Part shown: piece after piece, positions 51,247 to 60,426 of the stretch
Layout of the letters: every line of letters begins with the position of its first letter
Position numbering within the stretch: the stretch's first letter is position 1
NCBI GenBank assembly: GCA_963973455.1
Contig: CAXAZF010000003.1
Coordinates: 62,001 to 126,000 of the forward strand
Direction: 5' to 3'
Source: Marixanthomonas sp002364245
GTDB taxonomy: Bacteria > Bacteroidota > Bacteroidia > Flavobacteriales > Flavobacteriaceae
DNA: 64,000 bases
The notes under the pieces: model-generated
Told to the model about the DNA's origin: nothing
What the model saw: only the letters and a program-made list of their open reading frames with translations
The model's database searches: none
Made by a program: the position numbers and the translations under genes

Positions 51247-52317
51247 TTAAACATCATCATAATCTACAGACAAAGTTGCTGTAGTAGGATGCGCTTGGCA
51301 GGTTAAAATCAATCCGTCTGCAATTTCATCATCGGTCAATATTTGATTTTTTCGCATTTCAGCTTTTCCTTCAGTAATTCTGGCAATACACGTACTGCAA
51401 ATTCCACCTTGACACGAGTATGGCGGATCTAAATCGTGATCCAAAGCCGCTTCAAGCACAGATTTTTTTTGAGGCATAGAAAAGGTTTCCACCTCGTCAT
51501 CCAGTGTGATGGTTACTTGGGTATCACCTTCATGCTTTTTGGTGAGTAATCCTTTTTCGGCTGTATTGAAAAGTTCAAAAAGAATCTGCTTTTCGTTGAT
51601 ACCGTTTTCTTTTAAAGTTGAAGAAACTTCGTCAATCATGGGCTCAGGGCCACACAGATAAAAAGAGTTGAAAGTACGGTCTTTAAATTTATTTTTCAGC
51701 AGAAGATTAACGGTAGAACGTTCAATTCGGCCAAATAATGCTTCGTTTTCCAGTTTTCGGCTGTAGATGAATTCAACAAAAAGACGGTCTTTGTATTTTT
51801 TTTGAAGTTCTAATATTTCAGCATGAAACATCGTTTCAGATAAAGACTGATTCCCGTAAACCAATAAAAACGTGCTGTCTGGCACTTCACTTAAAATTGT
51901 TTTTACAATGGAAAGTACAGGGGTAATACCGCTTCCAGCAACAAACGCAGCATAATGGTTTGAAATATTGTTGGCTTCCTCATCATTGGGGTCAAAAATA
52001 AACTTTCCTTCCGGCGGAAAAACCTCAAGCGTATCGCCCACTTTTAATTTGGTGTTTGCAAAGACCGAGAATAGTCCTTTCTCTACTTTTTTTACACCCA
52101 CTTTTAGTTTTCCACTGTCTGGCGCACAGCAAATAGAATAGGCACGGCGCAATTCGGTATCGCCAAACTTGTGCTTTATTGTAATATATTGCCCGGCTTT
52201 AAACGAAAAAATTTCTTTTAATTCATCGGGTATGGTAAAGGTAATCGATACAGCATTAGGCGTTTCCCTGTTTACTTCGGAAACGGGTAGCGAATAAAAA
52301 CTACTCATATTTTTCAA
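51247..52317 (-). CDS. PaaE-like ferredoxin-NADP reductase with 2Fe-2S domain
   Basis: The protein (356 residues) has an FAD-binding part (RRAYSICCAPDSG), an NAD(P) part (VAGSGITPVLSIV, FYLCGPEPMIDEV) and a C-terminal plant-type ferredoxin domain with Cys302, Cys307, Cys310 and Cys340 (SCQGGICSTC and LTCQAHP). This is the layout of PaaE and related reductases that pass electrons from NADPH to a monooxygenase. No paa genes are near, so the partner is unknown. It is monocistronic, divergent from sprE. Confidence 0.9.
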   Translation of the reverse strand: MKNMSSFYSLPVSEVNRETPNAVSITFTIPDELKEIFSFKAGQYITIKHKFGDTELRRAYSICCAPDSGKLKVGVKKVEKGLFSVFANTKLKVGDTLEVFPPEGKFIFDPNDEEANNISNHYAAFVAGSGITPVLSIVKTILSEVPDSTFLLVYGNQSLSETMFHAEILELQKKYKDRLFVEFIYSRKLENEALFGRIERSTVNLLLKNKFKDRTFNSFYLCGPEPMIDEVSSTLKENGINEKQILFELFNTAEKGLLTKKHEGDTQVTITLDDEVETFSMPQKKSVLEAALDHDLDPPYSCQGGICSTCIARITEGKAEMRKNQILTDDEIADGLILTCQAHPTTATLSVDYDDV

Positions 52318-52499
52318 TTTTTCAGCAAACTTACAAAGGAAAATGATTTCAGTAATGGAAATCGACTAATATCAGCCAATTTTTAACGTTATAACCTTAC
52401 AGAAACCAAAAAGAACCTTATTTTTACAGCTTATTTCTTGCTTTTATATACTAAAAGCAACGCTTTTAAGTTACAGTATCATAATAAATTGACACAATT

Positions 52500-55058
52500 T
52501 TGAAAGGCATATATAAAACTACTCTCTTTTTATTGGCTGTTATTGTTTTAGCAGCCTGTTCACGGAAAAAAAACACTTTTTTAAGCCGTAATTTCCATGC
52601 GGTAACCGCTGAATACAACACATTGTACAATGGAAGTTTAGCTTTTGAAGAAGGCAAAGAAGAATTAGCCACGGGCTATCGCGACAACTACTGGGAAATT
52701 CTACCCGTTGAACGTCTTGACCTTGATGAAAATGCCGCCTTGCCGGGCGAATCGAAAAATGGCAATTTTAACCGAGCTGAAGAAAAAGCTTCGAAAGCCA
52801 TTCAAAAGCATTCGGTATATGTAAACAATAAAGAGCACAATCCACAAATAGATGAAGCCTATATGTTATTGGGTAAAGCACGTTATTATGATGGACGTTT
52901 TATCCCTTCGCTAGATGCTTTCAATTTTATTTTAGACCGTTACCCAACTAGTAATAATATTACCAATGCCAATGTATGGAAAGCAAAAGCATATATTAGA
53001 TTAGATAATGAGGAAGTAGCGTTAGAGAGTTTGCAAGAGCTGTTGGAAGATGTAGAGCGTGAAAAAATTGAAATGGATGAAGAGGAATTAGCAGATGTCG
53101 CTGCTATTATGTCTGAAGCTTACGTTAAAATGGACTCGATTGCTGAAGCATTACCGTATATGAAAATAGCTTCGGAAAACGCACAAAAAAACGAGCTAAA
53201 AGGACGTTACAACTACATTAAAGGACAACTTTATAATCGTTTAGGCGAACGTGATAGTGCCAACATGGCCTTTGACCAAGTGATTGAACTAAACCGTAAA
53301 TCTCCGCGGGTATATATGATCAATGCTTATATTGCCAAAGCACGGAATTTTGATTACGATAACGAAGACAAAACAGCTTTTTTAGAATTACTGAACGAAT
53401 TGGCCGAAAACCGTGAAAATCGTCCTTTTTTAGATAAAATATATAACCAGATAGGGGAATATTATTACAATATAGACAGTATAGAAACCGCTGTAGGGTA
53501 TTACAATAAATCTATCAAAGAAGACTCACCAGATAAAATTCTTCAGTCTAAAAATTATGAAACGCTGGCCATTATCAATTTTGACGCGACTAATTATAAA
53601 ACGGCCGGTGCATATTATGATAGTACATTAACTAACCTTGAGGTTAACACCAAAAAACACCGCCGTATTACAAAAAAGCGGGAAAATTTGGACGATGTAA
53701 TAAAATACGAAGACATTGCTACTGAAAATGATAGTATTATCCGTTTTGCAAATATGAGTGAGGCCGAACAATTGGCGTATTTTACAGATTATACTACCAA
53801 ACTGAAAGAAAAAGCTATCGCCGATTCCATTGCCCAAGTAAAACAACAGCAGAGTATTGCTAATAACGAATTTTACACTAAAAATGGAGGGCCTAGTGGG
53901 CCTAATGTTAACAACAACACCTTTTATTTTTACAATCCAACCACCGTCGCGTATGGAAAACAACAATTTCAAAAAGTCTGGGGCGATAGGGAATTGGAAG
54001 ACAATTGGAGGCGTTCTGAAAAACAAACGTCACTTATCACCGAAGATGAAATTAAACCTGTAGAAGTAATTACTGGCAACAAACGTTTTGACCCACAAAC
54101 ATATATTGCAAAAATCCCAACCGATCAAAAAGTAATAGATAGTTTAATAAGTGATCGTGACTTTGCATATTATCAACTGGGACTTATTTATAAAGAAAAA
54201 TTCAAAGAAAACGGTCTTGCAACGGAACGGCTTGAAAAATTGTTGACTTTCAACCCGGAAGAACGATTAATTCTTCCATCCAAATATAATTTGTACAAAA
54301 TTTATAATGATGAGGGAAAAGAATCGTTGGCAAGCAAATATAAAAACGACATTATAACCAATCATCCAGATTCGCGTTATGCTGAAATATTGCGTAACCC
54401 AAATACAGCATTGGCAACCGACGAATCCAGCCCAGAATTCAAATACAAACAACTGTATGAAGATTTTGAAGCTTCAAAATACGAACATGTTATTGAGCAA
54501 AGTGATAATTATATTTCGCAATACACAGGAACGGATATCGTTCCGAAATTCGAGTTGTTAAAAGCTACAGCGATTGGTCGCCAGCAAGGGTTTAAAGCGT
54601 ATAAAAAAGCATTGAATTTTATAGCGTTGAATTATCCAAATTCTGAAGAAGGGCAACAAGCTGAGTTTATTTATGGGAAAACTCTTCGTACCATCGAATC
54701 CAGTGATTTTGTACCTGATGAAGAAGCCAAAAGTTGGAAAGTAGTTTATAAATTCGACAGCTCAGAGACCGAAGCTGCACAAGCATTAAAAGACAAACTG
54801 GTTGAAGCCATAGATGCGTATCGTTATACCAATATGAGTGCGTCACTGGATTATTACACCCCACAAACCAAATTGGTTGTAATCCACGGTTTAAACACCA
54901 AAACAGGAGGACGTAATTTCGCACAGGTTTTGAAGGAAAACAAAGAATTTAAAATAAAGAAACCTTCTTTTGAAATTTCAACGCCTAACTATAAGGTTAT
55001 TCAGATTCATAAAAATTTGGATACTTATTTAAATAACGAAAATGAACCTGTAGAATAA
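52500..55058 (+). CDS. sprE: SprE/PorW-like TPR lipoprotein of type IX secretion/gliding
   Basis: The protein (852 residues) has a lipobox VLAACSRK (Cys20) and then SRNFHAVTAEYNTLYNGSLAFEEG and DNYWEILPVERL, stretches I know from SprE (Flavobacterium johnsoniae) and PorW (Porphyromonas). The body has TPR-like helical repeats (about 110-370 and 560-780). SprE is needed for gliding and for type IX secretion and is anchored to the periplasmic face of a membrane. The start is a TTG at 52500, with no ATG near. No other T9SS genes are in the window. Confidence 0.88.
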   Translation: MKGIYKTTLFLLAVIVLAACSRKKNTFLSRNFHAVTAEYNTLYNGSLAFEEGKEELATGYRDNYWEILPVERLDLDENAALPGESKNGNFNRAEEKASKAIQKHSVYVNNKEHNPQIDEAYMLLGKARYYDGRFIPSLDAFNFILDRYPTSNNITNANVWKAKAYIRLDNEEVALESLQELLEDVEREKIEMDEEELADVAAIMSEAYVKMDSIAEALPYMKIASENAQKNELKGRYNYIKGQLYNRLGERDSANMAFDQVIELNRKSPRVYMINAYIAKARNFDYDNEDKTAFLELLNELAENRENRPFLDKIYNQIGEYYYNIDSIETAVGYYNKSIKEDSPDKILQSKNYETLAIINFDATNYKTAGAYYDSTLTNLEVNTKKHRRITKKRENLDDVIKYEDIATENDSIIRFANMSEAEQLAYFTDYTTKLKEKAIADSIAQVKQQQSIANNEFYTKNGGPSGPNVNNNTFYFYNPTTVAYGKQQFQKVWGDRELEDNWRRSEKQTSLITEDEIKPVEVITGNKRFDPQTYIAKIPTDQKVIDSLISDRDFAYYQLGLIYKEKFKENGLATERLEKLLTFNPEERLILPSKYNLYKIYNDEGKESLASKYKNDIITNHPDSRYAEILRNPNTALATDESSPEFKYKQLYEDFEASKYEHVIEQSDNYISQYTGTDIVPKFELLKATAIGRQQGFKAYKKALNFIALNYPNSEEGQQAEFIYGKTLRTIESSDFVPDEEAKSWKVVYKFDSSETEAAQALKDKLVEAIDAYRYTNMSASLDYYTPQTKLVVIHGLNTKTGGRNFAQVLKENKEFKIKKPSFEISTPNYKVIQIHKNLDTYLNNENEPVE

Positions 55059-55084
55059 CAAAACAAACCTAAAAACCCAGACCT

Positions 55085-55555
55085 ATGTTTTCAGAAAAAA
55101 AAGAAAGAACCGGACAAGAGCCCAGTAGCGGACAAAACCGAATTAATGAAGGCACAACACTAGAAGGTGATGTGGTTTCACAAGGCTTTTTTAGAATAGA
55201 TGGAACCGTAAAAGGCACAATTAAAACCCCTTCAAAAGTGGTGTTAGGTAAAAGCGGCTATATTAACGGAACCCTTACTTGTGAAAACGCCGATATTGAA
55301 GGAAATTTTGAAGGGAACTTAGATGTTTCAGGAACATTGTCATTAAAGTCTACTGCAACGATTGAGGGGGAGGTAGTCGCAGGAAAATTAGCTGTAGAGC
55401 CAGGAGCTACTTTTAATGCTTCATGTGTAATGAAGGGCTCCAAAAAAAATACCCAACCTAAAACTGAATCAAAGCTCAAAGAAGATCCGGCATCAAAGCC
55501 GAGTCCTTACGATAGGCAACAGCGTGCCAAAAAATCTTCGGAACCCCTTAAATAG
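55085..55555 (+). CDS. Bactofilin (polymer-forming cytoskeletal protein)
   Basis: The protein (156 residues) has the bactofilin domain (about 20-125): INEGTTLEGDVVSQGFFRIDGTVKGTI, here seen as two strands, then SKVVLGKSGYINGTLTC and NADIEGNFEGNLDVSG. The short repeats build a right-handed beta-helix that polymerises without nucleotide. It may fix envelope proteins in place. It follows sprE by 26 bases and precedes the atpI-like gene by two, so it bridges the two functions. Confidence 0.92.
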   Translation: MFSEKKERTGQEPSSGQNRINEGTTLEGDVVSQGFFRIDGTVKGTIKTPSKVVLGKSGYINGTLTCENADIEGNFEGNLDVSGTLSLKSTATIEGEVVAGKLAVEPGATFNASCVMKGSKKNTQPKTESKLKEDPASKPSPYDRQQRAKKSSEPLK

Positions 55556-55557
55556 TT

Positions 55558-55776
55558 TTGGCAGATAATAACAACAATGGGCTAAGGCGATGGGCAGCGC
55601 TAAGTGCTATTGCCATTGAAATGGCTGTGGTTATTTACCTATTTGTGCGTGGTGGTCAATGGTTAGACACCGAGTATAATGATGGAGGAAAACTGTATGT
55701 AATTATCGGAACCCTAGCAGGAGTAGGCCTATCTCTTTATTTGGTAGTGAAACAAACCAACCGATTGAATAAATAA
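55558..55776 (+). CDS. AtpI/AtpZ-like small membrane protein
   Basis: The 72-residue protein has two membrane helices (about 12-31 and 43-62), with a GGQWLDTEYNDGGKLYVIIGTLAGVG loop characteristic of the AtpZ/AtpI family. The start is TTG. This family sits before the F0 genes and is linked to c-ring assembly or Mg2+/Ca2+ transport. It lies two bases after the bactofilin gene and three before the next gene. Confidence 0.85.
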   Translation: MADNNNNGLRRWAALSAIAIEMAVVIYLFVRGGQWLDTEYNDGGKLYVIIGTLAGVGLSLYLVVKQTNRLNK

Positions 55777-55779
55777 AAA

Positions 55780-56166
55780 ATGGCCAAGAGTATTAAGTTT
55801 TTAGCTGTTTTAGCAGGTATATTAATAATAGTATTTGCAATACATTTAGCTATATTATACTACTGCAATCTCCCTCTTTTTGAAAACCTTATAATACTTT
55901 CTTACATAGTTAACTTTATACTTGCTGGGATTATTTTATTCGTTATACAGCGGGCATTAAAAAAGAAATCTTCACAAGCTGGTTTTATCTTTATGGCAGG
56001 TAGTGGTTTAAAATTTCTTTTTTTCTTTCTTATTTTCTATCCAACATACAGAGCAGACGGAAGCATGCAGACCATTGAGTTTGTTGCGTTTTTTGTCCCT
56101 TACGCCGTCTGTTTAGCCTTAGAAGTAATGTATCTTTCCAAACAGCTTAATAATCAAGTATATTGA
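55780..56166 (+). CDS. Four-helix membrane protein of the atp locus (DUF6168-like)
   Basis: The 128-residue protein has four membrane helices (about 7-30, 36-60, 68-90 and 98-120) and short loops. It lies between the AtpI-like gene and atpB, as similar small proteins do in flavobacteria. I believe the family is DUF6168. Function is unknown, perhaps in F0 assembly. Confidence 0.65.
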   Translation: MAKSIKFLAVLAGILIIVFAIHLAILYYCNLPLFENLIILSYIVNFILAGIILFVIQRALKKKSSQAGFIFMAGSGLKFLFFFLIFYPTYRADGSMQTIEFVAFFVPYAVCLALEVMYLSKQLNNQVY

Positions 56167-56224
56167 TGGTTTTATAACCTGAAAAAAAGAATTAAAATTG
56201 TTTTTACAATAAAATATATAACTG

Positions 56225-56232
56225 TATTTTTG
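56225..56232 (+). promoter_or_regulatory. Candidate -7 box of atpB operon
   Basis: TATTTTTG matches TAnnTTTG 34 bases before the atpB ATG at 56266. A TTG lies upstream (56198-56200), a little too far for the usual spacing. Confidence 0.45.
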
Positions 56233-56265
56233 CACCGATTTTAAGGACATCACTATTTGTGTATT

Positions 56266-57357
56266 ATGCAAAAGCCATTTATAGTTAAGATTTTATTTGT
56301 AGTAGTAGTTTTATTAGGTTTTACTACAGCCTATGCTCAAGATGTTGAAGAAAACCTTCAAACGCACGAGCTTACCGAGCAAGAAGACAGCGATAAAAAA
56401 TCTGAGATACAGGAGTATATTAATCATCACCTGTTAGATTCTTATGATTTTACGTTCTTCTCTGATGAAGAAGCAGGAAAGTATTATGGCTTTCCATTAC
56501 CTGTAATTATTTTTGATGATGGGTTAAAGGTATTTTCTTCTTCAAAGTTCAACCATGGAAAGACTGTGGCTGAGGTTGATGGAAACCACTACAAGCTATA
56601 CCACAATAATATTTATAAAACCGATGCTTCAGGTAGTATAAACTACGATGAAGAAGGCCACGCAACAAATGAAAAACCATTGGATTTTTCGATTACCAAA
56701 AATGTGGTTACTATGGTATTGGTTTCTATATTAATGTTTTTCTTGTTCCGCGCACTTGCAAAATCTTACAAGAAAAACAATGGTATCCCAAAAGGAGTAG
56801 GTCGTTTTCTTGAGCCTCTTGTTTTATTTGTAAGAGACGAAATAGCAATACCTAATATAGGAGAAAAGAAGTATAAAAAGTATATGAGCTTTTTATTGAC
56901 AATATTCTTCTTCATATGGTTTTTAAATTTACTGGGGATGACTCCGTTAGGAGTGAATGTTACCGGTAACATTGCGGTAACCTTTGGTTTAGCTTTAATT
57001 ACGTTTTTAATCACCACATTTACAGCTAATAAAAACTATTGGGCACACATTTTTTGGATGCCTGGAGTGCCTAAACTAATGCGAATTGTATTGGCGCCAA
57101 TCGAATTACTAGGAATGTTTATTAAACCATTCTCATTAATGATTCGACTGTATGCAAACATGACTGCAGGTCACGTTGTATTAATGAGCATCATTGCGTT
57201 AATGTTTATATTTAAAAACTGGTTAGGAAGCTCGCTTTCTTTCGGGTTAGCATTTGGATTGGCAATACTAGAGTTGTTAGTAGCAGCTTTACAAGCATAT
57301 ATATTTACCATGTTGTCGGCGCTGTACTTTGGTATGGCAAATGAAGAAGCACATTAA
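56266..57357 (+). CDS. atpB: F0F1 ATP synthase subunit a
   Basis: The protein (363 residues from this ATG) begins with a signal peptide (about 1-25, ending AYAQ) and a polar region of about 120 residues, then about six membrane helices from near 147. The essential Arg294 is in SLMIRLYANMTAGH. The signal peptide and extension make it longer than E. coli subunit a (271 residues), as is typical of Bacteroidota. The ATG at 56266 is preferred to a TTG three codons before. It is the first gene of the F0F1 run. Confidence 0.95.
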   Translation: MQKPFIVKILFVVVVLLGFTTAYAQDVEENLQTHELTEQEDSDKKSEIQEYINHHLLDSYDFTFFSDEEAGKYYGFPLPVIIFDDGLKVFSSSKFNHGKTVAEVDGNHYKLYHNNIYKTDASGSINYDEEGHATNEKPLDFSITKNVVTMVLVSILMFFLFRALAKSYKKNNGIPKGVGRFLEPLVLFVRDEIAIPNIGEKKYKKYMSFLLTIFFFIWFLNLLGMTPLGVNVTGNIAVTFGLALITFLITTFTANKNYWAHIFWMPGVPKLMRIVLAPIELLGMFIKPFSLMIRLYANMTAGHVVLMSIIALMFIFKNWLGSSLSFGLAFGLAILELLVAALQAYIFTMLSALYFGMANEEAH

Positions 57358-57388
57358 TTTGAACGTTTAATTTTTAATTATATATATT

Positions 57389-57580
57389 ATGGAAATCCCA
57401 ACAATTGTAGGAGCAGGTTTAATTGTAATCGGAGCTGGTCTTGGTATCGGTAGAATCGGTGGTCAAGCTATGGAAGCGATTGCACGTCAGCCTGAAGCTT
57501 CTGGTAAAATTCAAACAGCAATGCTTATTGCAGCGGCGCTTATTGAAGGTATCGGATTTGCTGCTTTATTCGCAGCGTAA
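57389..57580 (+). CDS. atpE: F0F1 ATP synthase subunit c
   Basis: The 63-residue proteolipid has two helices (about 5-27 and 40-62), the polar loop ARQPEASG and the ion-carrying Glu53 in AALIEGIGFAA. After the Glu there is no Ser/Thr pair, so a proton is more likely than sodium. A hairpin follows before atpF. Confidence 0.95.
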   Translation: MEIPTIVGAGLIVIGAGLGIGRIGGQAMEAIARQPEASGKIQTAMLIAAALIEGIGFAALFAA

Positions 57581-57588
57581 ATTAAATT

Positions 57589-57623
57589 TACAGTAGCTAT
57601 AACGGTTGGTTATAGCTACTGTA
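57589..57623 (+). promoter_or_regulatory. Stem-loop between atpE and atpF
   Basis: A 15-bp perfect stem (TACAGTAGCTATAAC and complement) with a five-base GGTTG loop follows the atpE stop by eight bases. There is no T-tract directly after. It may protect the upstream mRNA end or reduce read-through, which would favour subunit c, needed in many copies. The role is inferred. Confidence 0.6.
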
Positions 57624-57662
57624 CTATTAAAAATTAAAATTATTTTTTTGAAATTTTAGATA

Positions 57663-58163
57663 ATGGAAAAATTATTAGAACAATTTTCATTCGGACTGTT
57701 TTTTTGGCAAATACTTATTTTTGTTGGTTTAATACTATTGCTCAGAAAGTTTGCGTGGGGACCAATTTTAAAAGCAGTTAATGATCGTGAAGAAGGTATA
57801 AAAGACGCGTTAGACTCTGCTGAAAAAGCAAAGCTTGAAATGGCAAACTTAAAAGCAGACAATGAAAAGCTGCTTCAGGAGGCCAGAAATGAACGTGATA
57901 GTATGATGAAAGAAGCTCGCGATATCAAGTCAAAAATGATAGCTGATGCTAAGGAAGAAGCACAAGCAGAAGCAAGCAAAATGATTACGCAAGCTCAAAC
58001 TGCAATAGAAAGTGAGAAGAAAGCTGCAATGTCTGAGTTGAAAAGTCATGTAGCCGAGCTTTCAGTACAAATTGCTGAAAAAGTAGTTAAGCAAGAATTA
58101 TCTACAGATAAAAAACAATTAGAATTGGTAGACAGTATGTTGGCCGATGCTAAATTGAACTAG
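57663..58163 (+). CDS. atpF: F0F1 ATP synthase subunit b
   Basis: The 166-residue protein has a membrane helix (about 10-28) and then FAWGPILKAVNDREEGIKDALDSAEKAK, seen as FAWGPILKAVNDRE and a long Ala/Glu/Lys coiled coil. This is the usual b subunit that joins F0 to the delta subunit. A second b or b' is not seen. Confidence 0.95.
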   Translation: MEKLLEQFSFGLFFWQILIFVGLILLLRKFAWGPILKAVNDREEGIKDALDSAEKAKLEMANLKADNEKLLQEARNERDSMMKEARDIKSKMIADAKEEAQAEASKMITQAQTAIESEKKAAMSELKSHVAELSVQIAEKVVKQELSTDKKQLELVDSMLADAKLN

Positions 58164-58204
58164 TAGAAAAAATTAAACGAACCCGCTAATCTTAGGGCAA
58201 AACT

Positions 58205-58741
58205 ATGAGCAAAAGAGCAGCTATACGATATGCAAAAGCAGTTTTACAGAAAGCTGAAGAAAACAATACACAAAACGTAATGTTTGGCGATATGCAATCT
58301 GTAAAAGCTACCTTAGACGGTAGTAAGGAGCTTCAAAATATGTTACAAAGCCCAGTTATTAAAGCTGAAGATAAAAAAGAAGCTTTGCTTAAAATTTTTA
58401 GTGGCAAATCAGACCTTACTAAAAATCTAATACAGGTTCTAGTAATAAATCAACGCTTAAACTTATTAGGTGGAGTGGCCGAAAGCTATATTAATCTTTA
58501 TAATGAAGCACAAGGGGTAAAAGTAGCAGAAGTAACAACTGCAGTCCCACTTACTTCAGAGTTAAAAGAAACGGTATTAGTTAAAGTTAAAGAATTAACC
58601 GGAAGCACTTCGGTTACCATAAATAATATTATAGATACCACTATAATAGGAGGTTTTATATTACGAGTAGGAGACCTTCAATACAATGCAAGTATTGCAA
58701 ATAAATTAAATAGAATTAAAAGAGAGTTTACATTAAATTAA
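58205..58741 (+). CDS. atpH: F0F1 ATP synthase subunit delta
   Basis: The protein (178 residues) has the OSCP/delta fold: RAAIRYAKAVLQKAEEN, LLQVLVINQRLNLLGGV-like text (LIQVLVINQRLNLL) and the C-terminal GGFILRVGDLQYNASI. It joins the top of alpha3beta3 to subunit b. It starts 41 bases after atpF. Confidence 0.94.
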   Translation: MSKRAAIRYAKAVLQKAEENNTQNVMFGDMQSVKATLDGSKELQNMLQSPVIKAEDKKEALLKIFSGKSDLTKNLIQVLVINQRLNLLGGVAESYINLYNEAQGVKVAEVTTAVPLTSELKETVLVKVKELTGSTSVTINNIIDTTIIGGFILRVGDLQYNASIANKLNRIKREFTLN

Positions 58742-58777
58742 GGATTGAAATAAAACTCAATCTAAAATCTAAATAAG

Positions 58778-60358
58778 ATGGCAGAAGTAAAACCAGCTGA
58801 AGTTTCAGCAATTTTAAAGGAACAACTTTCAGGTTTTGAAGCATCAGCTTCACTTGACGAAGTAGGAACTGTTTTAACCGTAGGTGATGGTATTGCACGT
58901 GTATATGGGCTTGCTAACGCAGAATACGGTGAATTGGTAGAGTTTGAAGACGGTCTGGAAGGAATCGTTTTGAACCTTGAAGAAGATAACGTTGGTGTTG
59001 TATTATTAGGACCTTCAAAAGAAATTAGCGAAGGATCTACTGTAAAACGTACACAGCGTATTGCATCTATTAACGTTGGTGAAGGGATTGTTGGCCGTGT
59101 GGTTAACACACTTGGACAGCCAATTGATGGAAAAGGACCTATTGAAGGTGAAACTTACGAAATGCCACTAGAGCGTAAAGCACCTGGGGTTATTTATCGT
59201 GAGCCGGTAACTGAGCCATTACAAACAGGTATTAAATCAATTGATGCGATGATCCCGGTAGGTCGTGGACAGCGTGAATTGGTAATTGGTGACCGTCAAA
59301 CTGGTAAGTCTACGGTCACTATCGATACCATCTTAAACCAAAAAGAATTTTACGATGCTGGTGAGCCAGTATATTGTATTTATGTTGCGGTTGGACAAAA
59401 AGCTTCTACCGTTGCAAACATAGCACAAGTATTGGAAGATGCAGGTGCGATGGCATATACAACAATTGTTGCGGCAAACGCATCAGATCCTGCACCTATG
59501 CAGGTATATGCTCCTTTCGCAGGTGCAGCAATTGGCGAGTACTTCCGTGATACGGGACGTCCTGCTTTGATCATCTACGATGATTTATCAAAGCAAGCAG
59601 TTGCATACCGTGAGGTATCGTTATTACTTCGTCGTCCACCGGGACGTGAAGCATACCCTGGGGATGTATTCTTCTTACACTCAAGATTATTAGAGCGTTC
59701 AGCAAAAGTGATCAATGATGATAAAATTGCTAGTGAAATGAACGATCTTCCTGAGGTGTTAAAGCCAATGGTAAAAGGTGGGGGATCATTAACAGCATTA
59801 CCAATTATTGAAACACAAGCGGGAGACGTTTCTGCATATATTCCTACCAACGTAATTTCGATTACCGATGGTCAAATTTTCTTGGATGGTGATTTATTTA
59901 ACTCTGGTGTGCGTCCTGCAATTAACGTAGGTATTTCGGTATCTCGTGTAGGTGGTAACGCTCAAATTAAATCAATGAAGAAAGTATCAGGTACTTTAAA
60001 GCTGGATCAAGCTGCTTTCCGTGAATTGGAAGCCTTTGCTAAATTCGGTTCAGATCTTGATACTGCTACTAAGAATGTAATTGAAAAAGGAAAACGTAAC
60101 GTTGAGATCTTAAAGCAACCGGAAAATACACCATTTACAGTTGAAGATCAAATTGCAATTATTTACGCAGGGTCTAAAAACTTGTTGCGTGATGTTCCTG
60201 TAGAGAAAGTAAAAGAATTTGAAAGAGACTATCTTGAATTGCTAAATGCAAAGCATAGAGACGTGCTAGATACGTTAAAAGCAGGTAAGTTAACTGATGA
60301 AGTGACCGATACCTTAACGGCTGTAGCAAAAGATCTTTCAGCAAAGTATAAAAAGTAG
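58778..60358 (+). CDS. atpA: F0F1 ATP synthase subunit alpha
   Basis: The protein (526 residues) has the P-loop GDRQTGKST (about 171-179), KAPGVIYREPVTEPLQTGIKSIDAM, seen as APGVIYREPV, and SLLLRRPPGREAYPGDVFF, seen as LRRPPGREAYPGD. Its C-terminal helical domain is complete. The ATP bound here is not hydrolysed but regulates. atpG follows after a 68-base spacer. The codon use looks more GC-rich than its neighbours, as for highly expressed genes. Confidence 0.97.
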   Translation: MAEVKPAEVSAILKEQLSGFEASASLDEVGTVLTVGDGIARVYGLANAEYGELVEFEDGLEGIVLNLEEDNVGVVLLGPSKEISEGSTVKRTQRIASINVGEGIVGRVVNTLGQPIDGKGPIEGETYEMPLERKAPGVIYREPVTEPLQTGIKSIDAMIPVGRGQRELVIGDRQTGKSTVTIDTILNQKEFYDAGEPVYCIYVAVGQKASTVANIAQVLEDAGAMAYTTIVAANASDPAPMQVYAPFAGAAIGEYFRDTGRPALIIYDDLSKQAVAYREVSLLLRRPPGREAYPGDVFFLHSRLLERSAKVINDDKIASEMNDLPEVLKPMVKGGGSLTALPIIETQAGDVSAYIPTNVISITDGQIFLDGDLFNSGVRPAINVGISVSRVGGNAQIKSMKKVSGTLKLDQAAFRELEAFAKFGSDLDTATKNVIEKGKRNVEILKQPENTPFTVEDQIAIIYAGSKNLLRDVPVEKVKEFERDYLELLNAKHRDVLDTLKAGKLTDEVTDTLTAVAKDLSAKYKK

Positions 60359-60369
60359 TTAGATTTTAG

Positions 60370-60406
60370 TATTGAGTATTGAGAAATCTGATTTCAATAC
60401 TCCATA
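60370..60406 (+). repeat. Imperfect stem-loop between atpA and atpG
   Basis: GAAA/TTTC around a TCTGA loop continues, after a two-base bulge, with TTGAGTA-type bases pairing to AATACTC. The spacer also has a direct duplication of ATTGAGT. It could modulate read-through or mRNA decay between the genes. Confidence 0.4.
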
Positions 60407-60426
60407 CTCAATAATTCTATAAAAGA

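Noticed and set aside
52451..52470. Small hairpin TAAAAGC-AAC-GCTTTTA upstream of sprE
   Set aside because: Seven base pairs, with a three-base loop and no T-tract; too weak to call as terminator or regulatory RNA.
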